DNA of 64,000 nt from Nonomuraea africana (GCF_014873535.1 NZ_JADBEF010000001.1:744001-808000); one strand, 5' to 3'; numbered from the stretch's first letter, positions 29,519-38,959 are shown. A program made the numbers and translations. Notes: a model not told the origin generated them from the sequence alone.

Positions 29519-30619
29519 TCACGCCAGCACGCCCGCCTGCCTGAGCTTGGCCGCGCGCTCCTCGTCGAGGCCCCACTCCGACAGGTCGAGCAGCCTGGTC
29601 GCGGGGGACAGGTCGGCCTCGGGCGCGCCGAGCAGCCGGGGCGCCGGCCTCGGCTGCGTCGACTCGCCCACCCGCACGAACGTGCCCCGCGCGACGTTGT
29701 GCGGGTGCTCGGCGGCCTCGCTCGGGGACAGCACGGGCGAGACGCAGGCGTCGGACCCGTCGAAGACCGCCTCCCACTCGGCCCGCGTCCGCTCCCTGAA
29801 GGCCGCCTCCAGGCGGCTGCGCAGCGCGGGCCACTGGGCGCGGTCGTTCCTGTCGGGCAGGTCGGTCAGGCCCATCTTGTCGGTGAGCACCGCCCAGAAC
29901 TGCGGCTCGAGCGCGCCGACCGCCATGTACTGGCCGTCGGAGGTCTCGTAGGTGTCGTACATCGGGGCGCCGGTGTCGAGCAGGTTCGTGCCGCGCGGGC
30001 CCCATCCCGCGTTGTAGAACATCGCGAACAGCGTGGCCGCGCCGTCCACCATGGCCGCGTCGATCACCCTGCCCTTGCCGGTCCGCTCGCGCTCGAACAG
30101 GGCGAGCAGCACGCCGTACGCCAGCATGAGACCCCCGCCCGCGAAGTCGCCCAGGATGTTGATCGGCGGGGTGGGCTTGTCGCCCTCGCGCCCCAGCATG
30201 GACAACACCCCCGAGATGGCGATGTAGTCGATGTCGTGCCCCGCGGTCGGCGCGAGGGGGCCGTCCTGGCCCCAGCCGGTCATCCGGCCGTAGACGAGAC
30301 GCTCGTTGACCGCGTGCAGGTCGTCGGGCCCGATGCCGAGGCGCTCGGCGACGCCGGGCCTGAACACCTCGATCACCACGTCGGCCGCGGCGGCCAGCTC
30401 CTTGAAGGCGGCCACCCCCTCGGGCGACTTCAGGTCGAGGCCGATCGTGCGCTTGCCCCTGTCCATCACGTCCTTGCGCGGCCGGTCGGAGACGGCCTGG
30501 ACGCGGTCGACCCGCAGCACCTCGGCCCCGTGGTCGGCCAGCATCATTCCGGCGAACGGGCCGGGCGCGAGCCCGGCGAGCTCCAGCACCTTCACTCCGG
30601 CGAGCGGTCCCTGCGTCAT
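29519..30619 (-). CDS. Family III CoA-transferase, alpha-methylacyl-CoA racemase-like
   Basis: A 366-residue CaiB/BaiF fold enzyme. The start is ATG 30619 (MTQGPLAGVKVLELAGLAPG). The early ELAGLAPGPFAGMMLADHGA and GRMTGWGQDGPLAPTAGHDI are typical; the AGHDIDYIAISGVL block with its His-Asp carries the catalytic pair in alpha-methylacyl-CoA racemases, as opposed to the Asp of true CoA transferases. Such enzymes epimerise the 2-methyl group of branched acyl-CoA before beta-oxidation. That fits the methyl-branched lipid genes a few kilobases away. The gene is divergent from the kinase gene. Confidence 0.85.
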   Translation of the reverse strand: MTQGPLAGVKVLELAGLAPGPFAGMMLADHGAEVLRVDRVQAVSDRPRKDVMDRGKRTIGLDLKSPEGVAAFKELAAAADVVIEVFRPGVAERLGIGPDDLHAVNERLVYGRMTGWGQDGPLAPTAGHDIDYIAISGVLSMLGREGDKPTPPINILGDFAGGGLMLAYGVLLALFERERTGKGRVIDAAMVDGAATLFAMFYNAGWGPRGTNLLDTGAPMYDTYETSDGQYMAVGALEPQFWAVLTDKMGLTDLPDRNDRAQWPALRSRLEAAFRERTRAEWEAVFDGSDACVSPVLSPSEAAEHPHNVARGTFVRVGESTQPRPAPRLLGAPEADLSPATRLLDLSEWGLDEERAAKLRQAGVLA

Positions 30620-30697
30620 GTTCAAGAACTTTATTCGGCACGGCGGCGCCGCGACACCCCCACGAGAGATCCACCAGTTATGGGAAACTTGCGCCTT

Positions 30698-32212
30698 ATG
30701 GCTTCGGAATCCGATCGACTGGTCGCCCACCGCTACCGCCTGGCCACGGAGCTGGGCAGGGGCGGCATGGGCGTGGTCTGGGAGGGCCACGACACCCTGC
30801 TCAACCGGCCGATAGCGGTCAAGGAGGTCTTACTCCCTCCTGAGCTGTCCGCGCTCGACCGCGAGAGTCACCTGGTGCGCACCGCGCGTGAGGCTCGCAC
30901 GGCCGCCAAGCTCAACCATCCCGGCGTCGTGGCGATCTACGACGTGGTGGAGGAGGACGGCCGGCCCTGGATCATCATGGAGCTGGTCAGGGCCCCCTCC
31001 CTCGAGGAGGTCGTGGCCACCCACGGCGCCCTCCCCGTCCGGGAGGCCGCCGACGTCGGCCGCCAGGTGCTGTCGGCGCTGAAGGCCGCGCACGAGGTCG
31101 GGATCCTGCATCGCGACGTCAAGCCGAGCAACATCCTGCTGTGCGACGACGGCCGCGCCGTCCTGACCGACTTCGGCATCGCCACCGCCGAGGGCGACTC
31201 CTCCCTCACCAGGACCGGAATGGTCACGGGCTCACCCGCCTTCCTCGCCCCCGAACGGGTCCGGGCCCTCGACTTCGGCCCGCCCTCCGACCTCTGGTCG
31301 CTCGGCGCCACCCTGTACGCCGCACTGATCGGGCGCTCGCCCTTCGATCGGGGCGACCCCATGGCCACGCTGTCGGCGCTGATGCGCGAGGAGCCCGACT
31401 ACCGCAGGATCCCGCCCGCGCTCCACCCCGTGCTGAAGGGGCTGCTGAAGAAGGAGCCGGACGAGCGGCTGACCATCGCCCAGGCCGACGCGATGTTCGC
31501 CGCCCTCGGCGCGCCGGACGAGGCCAGGTGGCACAGGGAGGACGACGACGAGGAGCCGCCGAGCAGGCGCGCCGGCCGTACCACGCTGATGGCGGCCGCG
31601 GCCGCGGTGCTGGTCGTGACCGTGGGAGCGGGCGCCTACCTGAAGCTCACGCCCAGTGAGGCGGAGGGCAGCGCGCGCGTGGCGCAGGCCAAGGCCAGCC
31701 CGTCGGTCTCGGCACCGGCCACGAGCGCGACGCCCACGCCCTCGCCCACCCCGAGTGTCACCAAGACGCCCATCGCGCTGACCAGGCCGTGGACCTCGCC
31801 CGACGGCTGGTCCATCCAGCGGCCGACCAGGTGGAAGGGGGCGCGCGCCGAGGCGTACACGCAGTGGACGCGTCCCGACGGCGGCGCGCACCTCGGCGTC
31901 GAGCAGCAGTACGCCACGCTCGACCCGCACCAGATCCTGCGCGACGCGGAGGAGGGTCTGGTCGCGGCGACCGGCGTGCGCACCGTGCGCCGCGGCTCCG
32001 TCGCGCAGGGCACGGCCGAGTGGGAGTTCACCTGGACCGCCGCCGCAGGACACCCGTGGGCGACGGCGGGGCGCCAGTACCACGAGGTACGGCGGGCGAC
32101 CGTGGCCGGCTCCACCGCCTACGTGCTCTCCTGGACGGTGGCCGAGGACCAGTGGCGCCGGCACGGCCGGATGATACGTCAGGTGCTGGGCAGCTTCACC
32201 CCCGGCGCCTGA
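30698..32212 (+). CDS. Serine/threonine protein kinase, membrane-spanning
   Basis: A protein of 504 residues. The N-terminal Hanks-type kinase domain (to about residue 265) has LGRGGMGVVWEG, the ATP-binding Lys in IAVKEV, catalytic HRDVKPSN, DFG and an APERV activation-segment end. A cytoplasmic acidic linker, one span (LMAAAAAVLVVTVGAGAYL), a Thr/Pro-rich linker and an extracellular domain of about 140 residues follow. The sensor is not a PASTA domain; WTSPDGWSIQRP and its Trp-rich continuation are not recognised. ATG 30698 is chosen; ATG 30680 in the same frame is possible. Confidence 0.88.
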   Translation: MASESDRLVAHRYRLATELGRGGMGVVWEGHDTLLNRPIAVKEVLLPPELSALDRESHLVRTAREARTAAKLNHPGVVAIYDVVEEDGRPWIIMELVRAPSLEEVVATHGALPVREAADVGRQVLSALKAAHEVGILHRDVKPSNILLCDDGRAVLTDFGIATAEGDSSLTRTGMVTGSPAFLAPERVRALDFGPPSDLWSLGATLYAALIGRSPFDRGDPMATLSALMREEPDYRRIPPALHPVLKGLLKKEPDERLTIAQADAMFAALGAPDEARWHREDDDEEPPSRRAGRTTLMAAAAAVLVVTVGAGAYLKLTPSEAEGSARVAQAKASPSVSAPATSATPTPSPTPSVTKTPIALTRPWTSPDGWSIQRPTRWKGARAEAYTQWTRPDGGAHLGVEQQYATLDPHQILRDAEEGLVAATGVRTVRRGSVAQGTAEWEFTWTAAAGHPWATAGRQYHEVRRATVAGSTAYVLSWTVAEDQWRRHGRMIRQVLGSFTPGA

Positions 32213-32254
32213 GGGCCCTTTCCGGCGTCGGGGCGGCGGCCTAAGGTCGCCTCC

Positions 32255-33223
32255 ATGACCGCCTGGAACCTGCTCGCCCTCACCGCGCTCCCGCCCGACG
32301 CCCTGCGCGGCCTGCTCGCCCCGCTCGGCGACCGGATCACGCTGTCCTTCGCGCGCGACAGGGCCGCCATGGAGGCCGCCCTCCCGCAGGCGGAGATCGT
32401 GCTCGGCGACTGGGGCGGCACCCTGGCGATGGACGCCGCCGCCGTGGCCGCCGCCCCGCGCCTGGCCTTCGTGCAGCAGCCGTCCGTCGGCGTGGACGGG
32501 CACGACCTCGCCGCACTGTCGGCGGCGGGCGTGCCGCTGGCCAACACCGCGGGGGTCAGCGCCGTCGCGGTGGCCGAATGGTGCCTGGGCGCCGCGCTCG
32601 CGCTGAGCCGGCGGCTGGTCGCGGCCGACGCGGCCGTACGGGCCGGCGGCTGGCCGCAGCTCGACCTCGGCCCTCGCGAGCTGTCGGGCTCCCGGGTCGG
32701 CGTCGTCGGCTACGGGCCGATCGGCGAGGAGTGCGCCAGGCTCTTCAGGGCGCTCGGCTGCCAGGTCTCCCACTGGACGCGCACCCCGCGCGGCGAGGGC
32801 TACGCGCCGCTGGAGGAGGTCGTCGCCACCGCCGACGTGCTGGTCGTGGTGATCGCCCTGTCCGACGAGACCCGCGGTCTCGTCGACCCCGCCCGGATGA
32901 AGAAGGGCGCGTTCCTGGTCAACGCGGCCCGCGGGGGAGTCGTCGACCAGCAGACGCTGGCCGCCGCGCTGCGGGAGGGCCATCTGGCGGGCGCGGCGCT
33001 CGATGTCTTCGAGGCCGAGCCGCTGCCCGAAAGCGATCCGCTGCGCGGCCTCGAAAGTGTACTCCTGTCACCCCACGTGGCAGGCGTCACACCTCAGTCG
33101 ACGGCCCGGCTGGTCGCCTCGGTGGTGGGCAATCTCACCGCCGCGCTGGACGGGGCGGAGATCAGAAATGTGGTCAACGACGCGCCCGCCAGGATCCGGA
33201 GGCGGAACGGATCGGGAAAGTAG
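32255..33223 (+). CDS. D-isomer specific 2-hydroxyacid dehydrogenase
   Basis: A 322-residue NAD(P)-dependent oxidoreductase of the phosphoglycerate dehydrogenase/glyoxylate reductase family. The Rossmann motif is GVVGYGPIGEECARLF, the signature NAARGGVVDQQTLAAAL holds the catalytic Arg region, EAEPLPESDPL carries the Glu, and LSPHVAGVTPQS the catalytic His. The N-terminal catalytic domain includes VQQPSVGVDGHDL. Substrate not determined. It starts 42 bp after the kinase gene on the same strand. Confidence 0.88.
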   Translation: MTAWNLLALTALPPDALRGLLAPLGDRITLSFARDRAAMEAALPQAEIVLGDWGGTLAMDAAAVAAAPRLAFVQQPSVGVDGHDLAALSAAGVPLANTAGVSAVAVAEWCLGAALALSRRLVAADAAVRAGGWPQLDLGPRELSGSRVGVVGYGPIGEECARLFRALGCQVSHWTRTPRGEGYAPLEEVVATADVLVVVIALSDETRGLVDPARMKKGAFLVNAARGGVVDQQTLAAALREGHLAGAALDVFEAEPLPESDPLRGLESVLLSPHVAGVTPQSTARLVASVVGNLTAALDGAEIRNVVNDAPARIRRRNGSGK

Positions 33224-33364
33224 AGTTTCCTCTGCTCGTACATAGGGCGTGACCTGCGGGTTGATCGAGTTTTCAGACGTTTAACCACCCCGATCTGTTC
33301 TGTCGTGATTTGGGGAGATACGGTCTTACGGACGATCTCGACCGCAGCTTCTGGGGGTGTTTCT

Positions 33365-34723
33365 GTGACAACGATGTCGGCACACCAGCGGGCCGTCGAA
33401 CAGATCAGGCAGTCCTACGCCGAGATCCCCGCCGACGCGGCGCCTCGGCTGGCCAAGGCGACCTCGAACCTGTTCAGGTTCCGCGACTCGGGCAAGGCCG
33501 CCAAACTGTCGGCTCGCGACCTCGACCAGGTCATCAGCGTGGACCCGGTCACCATGACCGCAGAGGTCCAGGGCATGACGACCTACGAGCACCTGGTGGA
33601 CGCCACGCTGCCGCACGGGCTCATGCCGTACGTCGTGCCCCAGCTCAAGACGATCACCCTCGGGGGAGCGGTGACCGGGCTCGGCATCGAGTCCACCAGC
33701 TTCAGGGACGGCCTGCCGCACGAATCGGTCGAGGAGCTGGAGATCCTCACCGGCGACGGGCGCATCGTCGTGGCCCGCGACGACAACGAGCACCACGAAC
33801 TGTTCCGCGCGTTCCCCAACTCCTACGGCACCCTCGGCTACGCGCTCAGGATCCGGATCAAGCTCAAGCCGGTCCAGCCGTACGTCAGGCTCACCCACCT
33901 GCGCTTCACCGACGCCGCCAAGTGCATGCTCGCCATGCAGGAGATCTGCGAGCAGATGACGCACGACGGCGAGCCCGTGGACTTCGTCGACGGGGTGTTC
34001 TTCGACCCCTCGGAGATGTACGTCACGCTCGGCCGCTTCGCCGAGCGCGCGCCGTACACCTCCGACTACACCGGCATGCGCATCTACTACCAGTCGATCC
34101 AGAAGCGGGGACGCGACTGGCTGACCGTCCGCGACTACCTCTGGCGCTGGGACACCGACTGGTTCTGGTGCTCGCGCGCCTTCGGCGTCCAGCAGCCGCT
34201 GGTGCGCTCGCTGATGCCGCGCAAGTGGATGCGCTCGGACGTCTACCGCAAGCTGGTCGCCCTCGACCGCAAGTACGGCGTGGTGGCCAGGATCGACAGG
34301 TGGCGCAACGCCCCTGTGCAGGAATCGGTCATCCAGGACGTGGAGACACCCATCGAGCGGGGGGCGGAGTTCCTCGAGTTCTTCCACGCCAAGGTCGGCA
34401 TGACCCCGGTGTGGATGTGCCCGCTCCGATCGTCGAGTGAGTGGCCGCTGTACCCGCTGGAGACGGGCAAGCTCTACGTCAACTTCGGCTTCTGGGGCCT
34501 GGTCCCGCTGCCGCGTGGACAGTTCGACGGGTACTACAACAGGCTCATCGAGAACGAAGTCCACGATCTCGACGGCCACAAGTCGCTCTACTCGACCTCT
34601 TTCTACGCTCGTGAGCAGTTCTGGCAGCTGTACAACGGCGATGCTTACTGGCCGGTCAAGCGGGAATACGACCCGAACGGTCGCCTGCTGGACCTGTACG
34701 ACAAGTGTGTGCGGGGAAGGTGA
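33365..34723 (+). CDS. bfaA: FAD-binding oxidoreductase of 10-methyl fatty acid synthesis (BfaA/TmsA-like)
   Basis: A 452-residue FAD-linked oxidoreductase. GTG 33365 is chosen with GGGGGTG six bases upstream. The N-terminal FAD domain shows PYVVPQLKTITLGGAVTGLG and ESTSFRDGLPHESV; the rest, including YYQSIQKRGRDW and FWGLVPLPRGQFDGYYN, resembles DHCR24-like enzymes. In mycobacteria and relatives, a gene of this kind followed by a cyclopropane-synthase-like methyltransferase makes 10-methylstearic (tuberculostearic) acid: the methyltransferase forms a 10-methylene acyl chain and the flavoprotein reduces it. The next gene, three bases on, is that methyltransferase, which supports the call. Confidence 0.82.
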   Translation: MTTMSAHQRAVEQIRQSYAEIPADAAPRLAKATSNLFRFRDSGKAAKLSARDLDQVISVDPVTMTAEVQGMTTYEHLVDATLPHGLMPYVVPQLKTITLGGAVTGLGIESTSFRDGLPHESVEELEILTGDGRIVVARDDNEHHELFRAFPNSYGTLGYALRIRIKLKPVQPYVRLTHLRFTDAAKCMLAMQEICEQMTHDGEPVDFVDGVFFDPSEMYVTLGRFAERAPYTSDYTGMRIYYQSIQKRGRDWLTVRDYLWRWDTDWFWCSRAFGVQQPLVRSLMPRKWMRSDVYRKLVALDRKYGVVARIDRWRNAPVQESVIQDVETPIERGAEFLEFFHAKVGMTPVWMCPLRSSSEWPLYPLETGKLYVNFGFWGLVPLPRGQFDGYYNRLIENEVHDLDGHKSLYSTSFYAREQFWQLYNGDAYWPVKREYDPNGRLLDLYDKCVRGR

Positions 34724-34726
34724 GAG

Positions 34727-35986
34727 ATGGCTCTCGCGAGCATCTTTGAGAAGATCGTTGGTGCGAACACCAACATCGCGTTCATGGCCTACGACGGCAG
34801 CAAGGCCGGTCCCGACGGCGCGGACGTGACCCTCGAGGTGAAGTCTCCGATCGCCGTGGCCTACATGGCCCAGGCGCCCGGCGAGCTCGGCCTGGCCAGG
34901 GCGTACGTCTCAGGACACATCGATGTCCACGGAGACATGTACACCCTGCTGGACCGCATGTGGAACATCACGACCAACGACCTGACGCTGGCCGAGAAGC
35001 TGGAGGCCGTACGGGCGCTCGGCCCGAAGCCGCTGCTCATGCGCGTGCCGCCGCCGCCCCAGGAGATGCGCAGGAGCACCCTGGCCAGGCTCGGCTCGCG
35101 CCACGCCAAGCAGCGCGACGCCGAGGCGATCCACCACCACTACGACGTGTCCAACCGCTTCTACGAGTGGGTGCTCGGGCCGTCCATGGCCTACACCTGC
35201 GCCGTCTTCCCCCGTGAGGACGCGACGCTCGAGGAGGCGCAGTACACCAAGTTCGACCTGGTGGCCCGCAAGCTCGACCTCAAGCCCGGCATGCGCCTGC
35301 TCGACGTCGGCTGCGGCTGGGGCGGCATGGTCATGCACGCCGCCCGCGAGTACGGCGTCAAGGCCCTCGGCGTCACCCTGTCCCGCCAGCAGGCGGAGTG
35401 GGCGCAGAAGGCCATCGTCGACGCGGGCCTGCAGGACCTGGCCGAGGTCCGCTTCATGGACTACCGCGACGTGCCCGAGGGCGGCTTCGACGCCGTCAGC
35501 TCCATCGGCCTCACCGAGCACATCGGCAAGGACCAGCTGCCCGGTTACTTCTCCTCCCTGTACGGCAAGCTCAGGCCGGGCGGGCGGCTGCTCAACCACT
35601 GCATCACGCGTCCGACGAGCACCGAGAAGACGATCAACAAGGGCGGCTTCATCAACCGCTACGTCTTCCCCGACGGTGAGCTCGAGTCGGTCGGCTACCT
35701 CACCACCCAGATGGAGAACACCGGGTTCGAGGTCCGCCACGAGGAGAACCTGCGCGAGCACTACGCTCGCACGCTGAAGTTCTGGTGCGAGAACCTGGAC
35801 GACAACTGGGAGGACGCCCTCCAGGAGGTCGGCCACGGGACGGCGCGGGTGTGGCGGCTGTACATGGCGGGGTGCATCGTGGGCTTCGAGCGGAACAAGG
35901 TGCAGCTGCACCAGGTGCTCGGGGTCAAGCTGGACGACCAGGGCCGCGCCCACGTCCCCCTCCGCCCGGCAACCGACTGGCCCTGA
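34727..35986 (+). CDS. bfaB: S-adenosylmethionine-dependent acyl methyltransferase (BfaB/TmsB-like)
   Basis: A 419-residue member of the cyclopropane-fatty-acyl-phospholipid synthase family. Key blocks are IHHHYDVSNRFYEWVLGPSM, the SAM-binding LLDVGCGWGGMVMHAA, FDAVSSIGLTEHIGKDQLP and the C-terminal HYARTLKFWCENLDDNW, RLYMAGC. It methylates a double bond carbon in oleoyl-type phospholipid chains; with the flavoprotein product the outcome would be 10-methyl branched acids, which are characteristic lipids of many Streptosporangiaceae. The pair is tightly spaced and followed by a long perfect hairpin, so it forms a complete transcription unit. Confidence 0.88.
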   Translation: MALASIFEKIVGANTNIAFMAYDGSKAGPDGADVTLEVKSPIAVAYMAQAPGELGLARAYVSGHIDVHGDMYTLLDRMWNITTNDLTLAEKLEAVRALGPKPLLMRVPPPPQEMRRSTLARLGSRHAKQRDAEAIHHHYDVSNRFYEWVLGPSMAYTCAVFPREDATLEEAQYTKFDLVARKLDLKPGMRLLDVGCGWGGMVMHAAREYGVKALGVTLSRQQAEWAQKAIVDAGLQDLAEVRFMDYRDVPEGGFDAVSSIGLTEHIGKDQLPGYFSSLYGKLRPGGRLLNHCITRPTSTEKTINKGGFINRYVFPDGELESVGYLTTQMENTGFEVRHEENLREHYARTLKFWCENLDDNWEDALQEVGHGTARVWRLYMAGCIVGFERNKVQLHQVLGVKLDDQGRAHVPLRPATDWP

Positions 35987-35995
35987 CGTGTCGCC

Positions 35996-36027
35996 GTGAG
36001 GCCCAACCCCAACGGCTTGGGCCTCAC
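35996..36027 (+). terminator. Perfect 11-bp stem-loop after bfaB
   Basis: GTGAGGCCCAA (35996-36006) pairs with TTGGGCCTCAC (36017-36027) around a ten-base loop, starting nine bases past the stop codon. Confidence 0.75.
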
Positions 36028-36574
36028 AAGGGCGCGCTTCGCGCGTGGGGTTCGGGCAGTGTCGATCAGGAGGCACGCCCCCCGAACCCCCAGCCTCCTC
36101 GCCTTCGGCTCGGGCCGCGCCCATCAGGGGCAAGCCCCCGAAACCCCAGCGAGGGGCCCCGGCCCCTCGCGCTCCCCGGCGCTGGGCGTGTGGAGGATCG
36201 TCAGGGAATGAGATGCGCGTCCGGAGGCGACGTCCGCAGATTGGGCGACTAAGAGCGCCCATCAAAGATCTCTCGCTGTAGTGATGGTGAGAGGGGGAGC
36301 GGTGGTTTCAGGAGGGCCGGTCGTAGCCGCTGCCCGGCTCCTTCTTCCCCACTCGTGCAGGGTGTCCAGGTGTCGGTCTGCGGGGTCGGCGTGGGCACGT
36401 GGCGCAAGTAGTCGCGGAACTCGGCTTGGATGGTCGTTGACGATATGCCAGGCGAGCGACCACGGGGAGACGGGTGTCGGGTGCCTGACCCGTAACAGGG
36501 ACGCCATAGCCGACTACCTCGACGCGGTGCGCGCCGGCGACCGCGCGGACGCCGTCGCCGAGGCGCCCGCCTCT
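36028..36574. other. Gap of 547 bp with one more strong palindrome
   Basis: The left half contains a second hairpin at 36149-36170, GCGAGGGGCC facing GGCCCCTCGC with only two bases between, likely a back-up terminator. The right half (about 36260-36560) has open frames on both strands with weak codon bias; none is recognised. It may be decayed coding DNA. Confidence 0.45.
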
Positions 36575-37228
36575 TCATGACGTACGGGTGTCACCGAGCA
36601 CGTCGTAACCGACGAAGGTGAACATCCGCGCACCGAGCGCCAAGGGCAGCGGCCGGCCGCCGAAGCGGTGCACGCCGACGCCGAACCCCGCCTCGGGGTC
36701 GGACACCCACAGCCGATCGAAGCCGCGGTCCTCGAACCAGGAGCAGATCGCCGGAACCAGGTCCCACGCCCGGCGGTGCCGGGTCCAGATCACCGTGGCG
36801 CCGGTGGCGCACAGCTGGGGAGCGAAGCCGACGATGCGCTCGATGTCCTCGTCGGTGACATTCCCGAAGATGCCGCAGGCCAGCACGAGGTCAGCGGGCG
36901 CCATGCCCTGGTAGTGCTCGGTGAGCGCGGCATCGGCCGTCGCCACCTCGACCTGGTCCAGCCCGGCGGCGGCGGCCGCGGTGCGGGCGATCGAGGCGTT
37001 GCGCGGATCGAGTTCGACCAGGCGGGCCCTGACATCGTCGCGACGCGGGTGATCGGCCAGCACGTCGAGGAGGTCGCGGCCCTGGCCCGCGCACAGGCTG
37101 ATCGCCTTCAGCGGGCCCGGCCTGCTGTCGTCCAACGCCAGCCGAATCCGGCTCTGGACGACCTCGAGCCGCCGGGCCAGGAACGAGCCGGGACGATCGT
37201 AGGCGTCGTGCCACTCCTGCCAGTCCAT
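36575..37228 (-). CDS. Class I SAM-dependent methyltransferase family protein
   Basis: A 217-residue protein. The nucleotide-binding motif I is AISLCAGQGRDLLDVLA, followed by VRARLVELDPRNASIARTAA (acidic motif II) and APADLVLACGIFGNVTDEDI, a typical post-motif block. The aromatic N-terminus (MDWQEWHDAYDRPGSFLARR) may bind substrate. Substrate unknown. It is flanked by non-coding DNA and a transposon-associated remnant, so it may have arrived or been preserved in a mobile region. Confidence 0.78.
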   Translation of the reverse strand: MDWQEWHDAYDRPGSFLARRLEVVQSRIRLALDDSRPGPLKAISLCAGQGRDLLDVLADHPRRDDVRARLVELDPRNASIARTAAAAAGLDQVEVATADAALTEHYQGMAPADLVLACGIFGNVTDEDIERIVGFAPQLCATGATVIWTRHRRAWDLVPAICSWFEDRGFDRLWVSDPEAGFGVGVHRFGGRPLPLALGARMFTFVGYDVLGDTRTS

Positions 37229-37405
37229 GACCGTACCTTAAGGGTGTTCCCCGCAGGGGCATGCGGGTCGTGCTCCCTCCCGGGCACTTCGACGCGCGGA
37301 ATGCCCATGATGAGCGCCGAATTCGTTGCCTTGATGCAAGCGGGAAGGCCCCACTCGGACCCGAGGGATCCCCGACCCTTGGGTTCTAGCGGTAGGGGCC
37401 TTTTC

Positions 37406-37570
37406 ACCTCCCGCACCTGCCTGTCCTGCGGGCATGTGTCGGTAGAGAACCGCAAAACCCAGGCCTACTTCGCCTGCGTCCGCTGCGGTTATCGCGCAAA
37501 CGCGGACGTGGTCGGGGCTAGGAACGCCAAGAGGGCCGGGCTGGTCCTCCGCGACGCCCGCGCGGCGTAG
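37406..37570 (+). pseudogene. TnpB (IS200/IS605-type) C-terminal remnant
   Basis: Fifty-four codons read TSRTCLSCGHVSVENRKTQA, then FACVRCGY and NADVVGARNAKRAGLVLRD before the stop. This is the zinc ribbon (two CxxC knuckles) and the RuvC-III strand with its catalytic Asp of TnpB nucleases. RuvC-I, RuvC-II and the DNA/RNA-binding N-terminal lobe are absent, and no TnpA is nearby. Upstream, AAGGCCCC (37349-37356) could pair with GGGGCCTT at 37396-37403, ahead of a short T run. The element is dead. Confidence 0.8.
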
Positions 37571-37650
37571 CGAGAAGCCACCTCGTAGCCGACACCGCCC
37601 CGCCACCGGCTACCGGCGGAGGCGAGGAGATCGACTCCAGCGGGCGGAGG

Positions 37651-38211
37651 TCAGGGGGCCGGGGTCAGGGAGGCCAGTGCTCGTCTGCTGAAGGCGAGGG
37701 AGCCGGACAGGAGGGTCACTCCCGACAGCACGCCGCTCACGATCGGCACCCAGGCGATGGCCGAGGTGAACGTCATGACCAGCCCGACGACGCCCAGCAC
37801 CGTGAGCACCACCCCGGGGATCAGGATGCTGCGCTCCTTCCAGACCGGGGCGAGGGCGACGAAGTGGAGGCCGACGATGAGGGCGATCCAGGCGACGTTG
37901 GTCTGCTCGGGCCGTCCCAGCGCGCGCAGCACCGCGATGCCGCCGAAGAGCAGGACGGCCTCGGCGGCCACGATCAGGAGGTAGCCGCGCCCGTAGAAGG
38001 CGCCCGCCGGTCTGTGAACGGGAGCGGCGGCGCCGGTCCTCAGCCGCTTGCCGGCGGTGAACCACAGGAACACGATGAAGGCCAGGGCCACACTGGCGGC
38101 GACCTGGAGAACGGTGGCGACCACGGTGTTCAGCGGGCTCGCGGCGTTCACGAACACGAAAACCGCCCCGAAAACGGCGCCGATCAACATACCGGTCAGA
38201 CGACTCTGCAT
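37651..38211 (-). CDS. Membrane protein of unknown function
   Basis: A 186-residue protein with five to six hydrophobic spans beginning directly after the start (RLTGMLIGAVFGAVFVFVNA). A short cytoplasmic loop reads TAGKRLRTGAAAPVHRPAG. No family is recognised. It is followed on the same strand by nothing within 80 bp and preceded by a second membrane-protein gene 30 bp upstream, so the two are likely one operon. Confidence 0.7.
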   Translation of the reverse strand: MQSRLTGMLIGAVFGAVFVFVNAASPLNTVVATVLQVAASVALAFIVFLWFTAGKRLRTGAAAPVHRPAGAFYGRGYLLIVAAEAVLLFGGIAVLRALGRPEQTNVAWIALIVGLHFVALAPVWKERSILIPGVVLTVLGVVGLVMTFTSAIAWVPIVSGVLSGVTLLSGSLAFSRRALASLTPAP

Positions 38212-38241
38212 GATCGCAGACCTTACACGGGCCGCGATTCT

Positions 38242-38688
38242 TCACCCGCGGCGGAAGTAGGCGTTCGACGTAGGGCTGAACATCAGCGTCACGGCGCCCA
38301 GCACCGCCGCCAGGTGCAGGATCCTGCTCGCGGTGAACGTCAGGGTCAGAGCGTCGGCCGAGGTGAGGAACGCCGCGGCGGAGTTGCCCGCCAGGAGCCA
38401 CTGGATCGGCTCGATCACCAGCGACACCGTGCCGAAGACGCCCAGCGACACCGCCAGCGCGATCCTGGCCCAGTTGTGCCCCTGCCGCAGCCGGAGCGCC
38501 AGGAAGACGGCCGCGGTGAAGATCGCCAGCCGGATGGCGAGGCCGCCTGCCAGCTCGGAGAAGGACGTCCCAGCCGACAGCAGCTGGCTCGCGGCGAGGG
38601 CGGCCTCGAAGGCGCCCGCTCCGACGGCGGCGAACCAGAGGGTGGCGGCGGCCTTGACGGGGTCGGGAACGGTCATGGTGGTGGTCAT
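38242..38688 (-). CDS. Small membrane protein of unknown function
   Basis: A 148-residue protein. ATG 38688 is chosen because GGAGG lies five bases upstream; an earlier ATG in frame would add 26 residues without hydrophobic or conserved character. Four hydrophobic spans are visible, one containing AAVFLALRLRQGHNWARIAL, which resembles the DUF2127/DoxX-like small membrane proteins but is not conclusive. First gene of a probable two-gene operon. Confidence 0.68.
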   Translation of the reverse strand: MTTTMTVPDPVKAAATLWFAAVGAGAFEAALAASQLLSAGTSFSELAGGLAIRLAIFTAAVFLALRLRQGHNWARIALAVSLGVFGTVSLVIEPIQWLLAGNSAAAFLTSADALTLTFTASRILHLAAVLGAVTLMFSPTSNAYFRRG

Positions 38689-38959
38689 GGGGCCTCCGGC
38701 GAGGATGATCGGATGCCTCCAGTCTTCAGCCCGGCCACCGATCGATTCATCCCTGCGGGCACCCATGTCGCTGGTAGGGAGCGCCCTACCTCACCTGTCG
38801 GATCCCCCAGAGGACGGAGCGGCGCCAGGGTGACCGGACGACGCTGTCCCGGAGATGCGGCGCGGTCCCGGGGGTGCGGCGCGCTCCAGTGGTGCGGCGG
38901 TCCCGAGTGGTGCGGCGCCGCGCGTCCGGCCATCCCTGGTGGAGAAGAGAACCTCGGCT
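38689..38959. other. Promoter side of the membrane-protein operon; TGCGGCG-rich stretch
   Basis: The phrase TGCGGCG occurs five times between about 38854 and 38915 with irregular spacing. The -10/-35 elements for the leftward operon presumably lie in 38700-38780. No gene is supported here. Confidence 0.4.

Noticed and set aside
28532..30697. Very long rightward open frame preceding the kinase
   Set aside because: It is the GC-rich antisense of the ABC operon and CoA-transferase genes; the true kinase starts near 30698 with the family's usual N-terminus.
36249..36580. Overlapping frames of about 100 codons near 36.4 kb as genes
   Set aside because: No start with a ribosome-binding site, weak codon bias and no recognised sequence; left as probable decayed DNA.
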